From the NCBI GenBank assembly GCA_002708145.1, contig PAOV01000016.1:1-12289 (forward strand): 12,289 nt of DNA. The letters are read 5' to 3'. The notes beneath the pieces were generated by a model that saw only the letters and a program-made list of their open reading frames with translations, was not told the DNA's origin and did not search any database. Source of the DNA: Chloroflexota bacterium (lineage in GTDB: Bacteria > Chloroflexota > Dehalococcoidia > Lucifugimonadales > Lucifugimonadaceae). The translations under genes were made by a program, and so were the position numbers. Shown here one piece after another: positions 11,941-12,289 of this stretch (position 1 is the stretch's first letter; each line of letters opens with the position of its first letter).

Positions 11941-12289
11941 TTGAGAAGTAAAGATTCTCCATCTGTAAGGATTATACCTATTGGTGGACTAGGAGAAGTA
12001 GGAAAAAATATGACCATCATCGAATCTGATGATGATCTTTTAATAATTGATGCAGGTATAGGGTTTGTAAAAAATGATGAAATACCTGGAATAGAAATTG
12101 TGATTCCAGATATAACTTATTTAGAGAAAAAAAAAGAAAAAATTAAAGGAATAATTGTTACTCATGGTCATGAAGACCACATAGGTGCAATTCCTTATAT
12201 AATTGATAATTTAGACATCCCAATATATGCACCAGCAATGGCTTGCGAATTACTAAAACAAAAATTTTATAAATCAAGAACAGCTATTA
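11941..12289 (+). CDS. rnj: Ribonuclease J, N-terminal fragment (runs off the window)
   Basis: The first 116 codons of a metallo-beta-lactamase/beta-CASP ribonuclease, a 5'-3' exonuclease and endonuclease central to mRNA decay and rRNA maturation in bacteria lacking RNase E. The peptide shows RIIPIGGLGEVGKNM (residues 10-24), LLIIDAGIGF, then VIPDITYLEKKKEKIKGIIVTHGHEDHIGAIPYII. His75-x-His77-x-Asp79-His80 is the zinc-binding motif of the superfamily, and GGLGEVGKNM is specific to RNase J. The start is TTG 11941: an in-frame TAA lies just upstream (11935-11937), no ATG occurs before the conserved core, and only a weak GAAAG precedes it. The beta-CASP and C-terminal domains are outside the window. 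Confidence 0.93.
   Translation, partial: MRSKDSPSVRIIPIGGLGEVGKNMTIIESDDDLLIIDAGIGFVKNDEIPGIEIVIPDITYLEKKKEKIKGIIVTHGHEDHIGAIPYIIDNLDIPIYAPAMACELLKQKFYKSRTAI

Noticed and set aside
11545..12020. Minus-strand open frames opposite acpP and the RNase J start
   Set aside because: They overlap confident coding sequence on the plus strand and show no homology features.
1..12289. CRISPR arrays, tRNA or rRNA genes, transposases, attachment sites, phage or defence genes
   Set aside because: Looked for in the gaps and on both strands. The gaps are short and AT-rich, with no regularly spaced repeats, cloverleaf-like sequence or integrase/transposase motifs; the gene content is core metabolism.

Overview
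The window is a gene-dense, strongly A+T-rich bacterial chromosome segment made mostly of housekeeping genes. Non-ATG starts are common: GTG for aspS, and TTG for the ferredoxin, the second ABC gene, ruvB, ruvC and the RNase J gene. Intergenic gaps are short. The gene content (RNase J, a seven-iron ferredoxin of the FdxA type, RuvC with a histidine in the active site, the DUF177-rpmF-fabD-nusB-acpP-rnj order) points away from Gammaproteobacteria. It would fit a low-GC, streamlined Chloroflexota/Dehalococcoidia-like lineage such as the marine SAR202 relatives. That placement is an inference from memory of protein style and was not tested. I see no mobile element, tRNA, rRNA, CRISPR array or phage gene.

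Layout. At 1-627 (minus strand) lie the first 43 codons of aspS and, upstream of it, an Lrp/AsnC-type regulator. At 872-2390 (plus) is a small metal-centred group: an A-type Fe-S carrier-like protein with a Gly/Cys-rich tail, a seven-iron ferredoxin and a membrane protein with two zinc ribbons. A RimI-like acetyltransferase (2383-3039, minus) converges on it with an 8-bp overlap. At 3163-6872 (plus) are two overlapping genes for the halves of a heterodimeric ABC exporter. At 6907-9129 (minus) is a ruvC-ruvA-ruvB operon for Holliday-junction processing. It converges on the exporter genes, and a perfect AT palindrome covers the ruvB stop. From 9236 to the end (plus) comes the run DUF177 (YceD), rpmF, fabD, nusB, acpP and the 5' part of an RNase J gene, which joins ribosome assembly, fatty-acid synthesis, transcription antitermination and RNA decay.

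How the genes work together. FabD loads malonyl groups onto the acyl carrier protein encoded two genes downstream. DUF177 and bL32 are a conserved ribosomal pair. RuvA, RuvB and RuvC form one resolvasome. The two ABC proteins carry complementary defects: an Asp replaces the catalytic Glu in the first, and the signature motif of the second is altered. Together these predict one degenerate and one active ATP site.

Nothing here is convincingly a new system. The part most worth a second look is the 872-2390 group, especially the carrier-like protein, which lacks the usual first cluster-ligand cysteine but has gained a tail with six cysteines.
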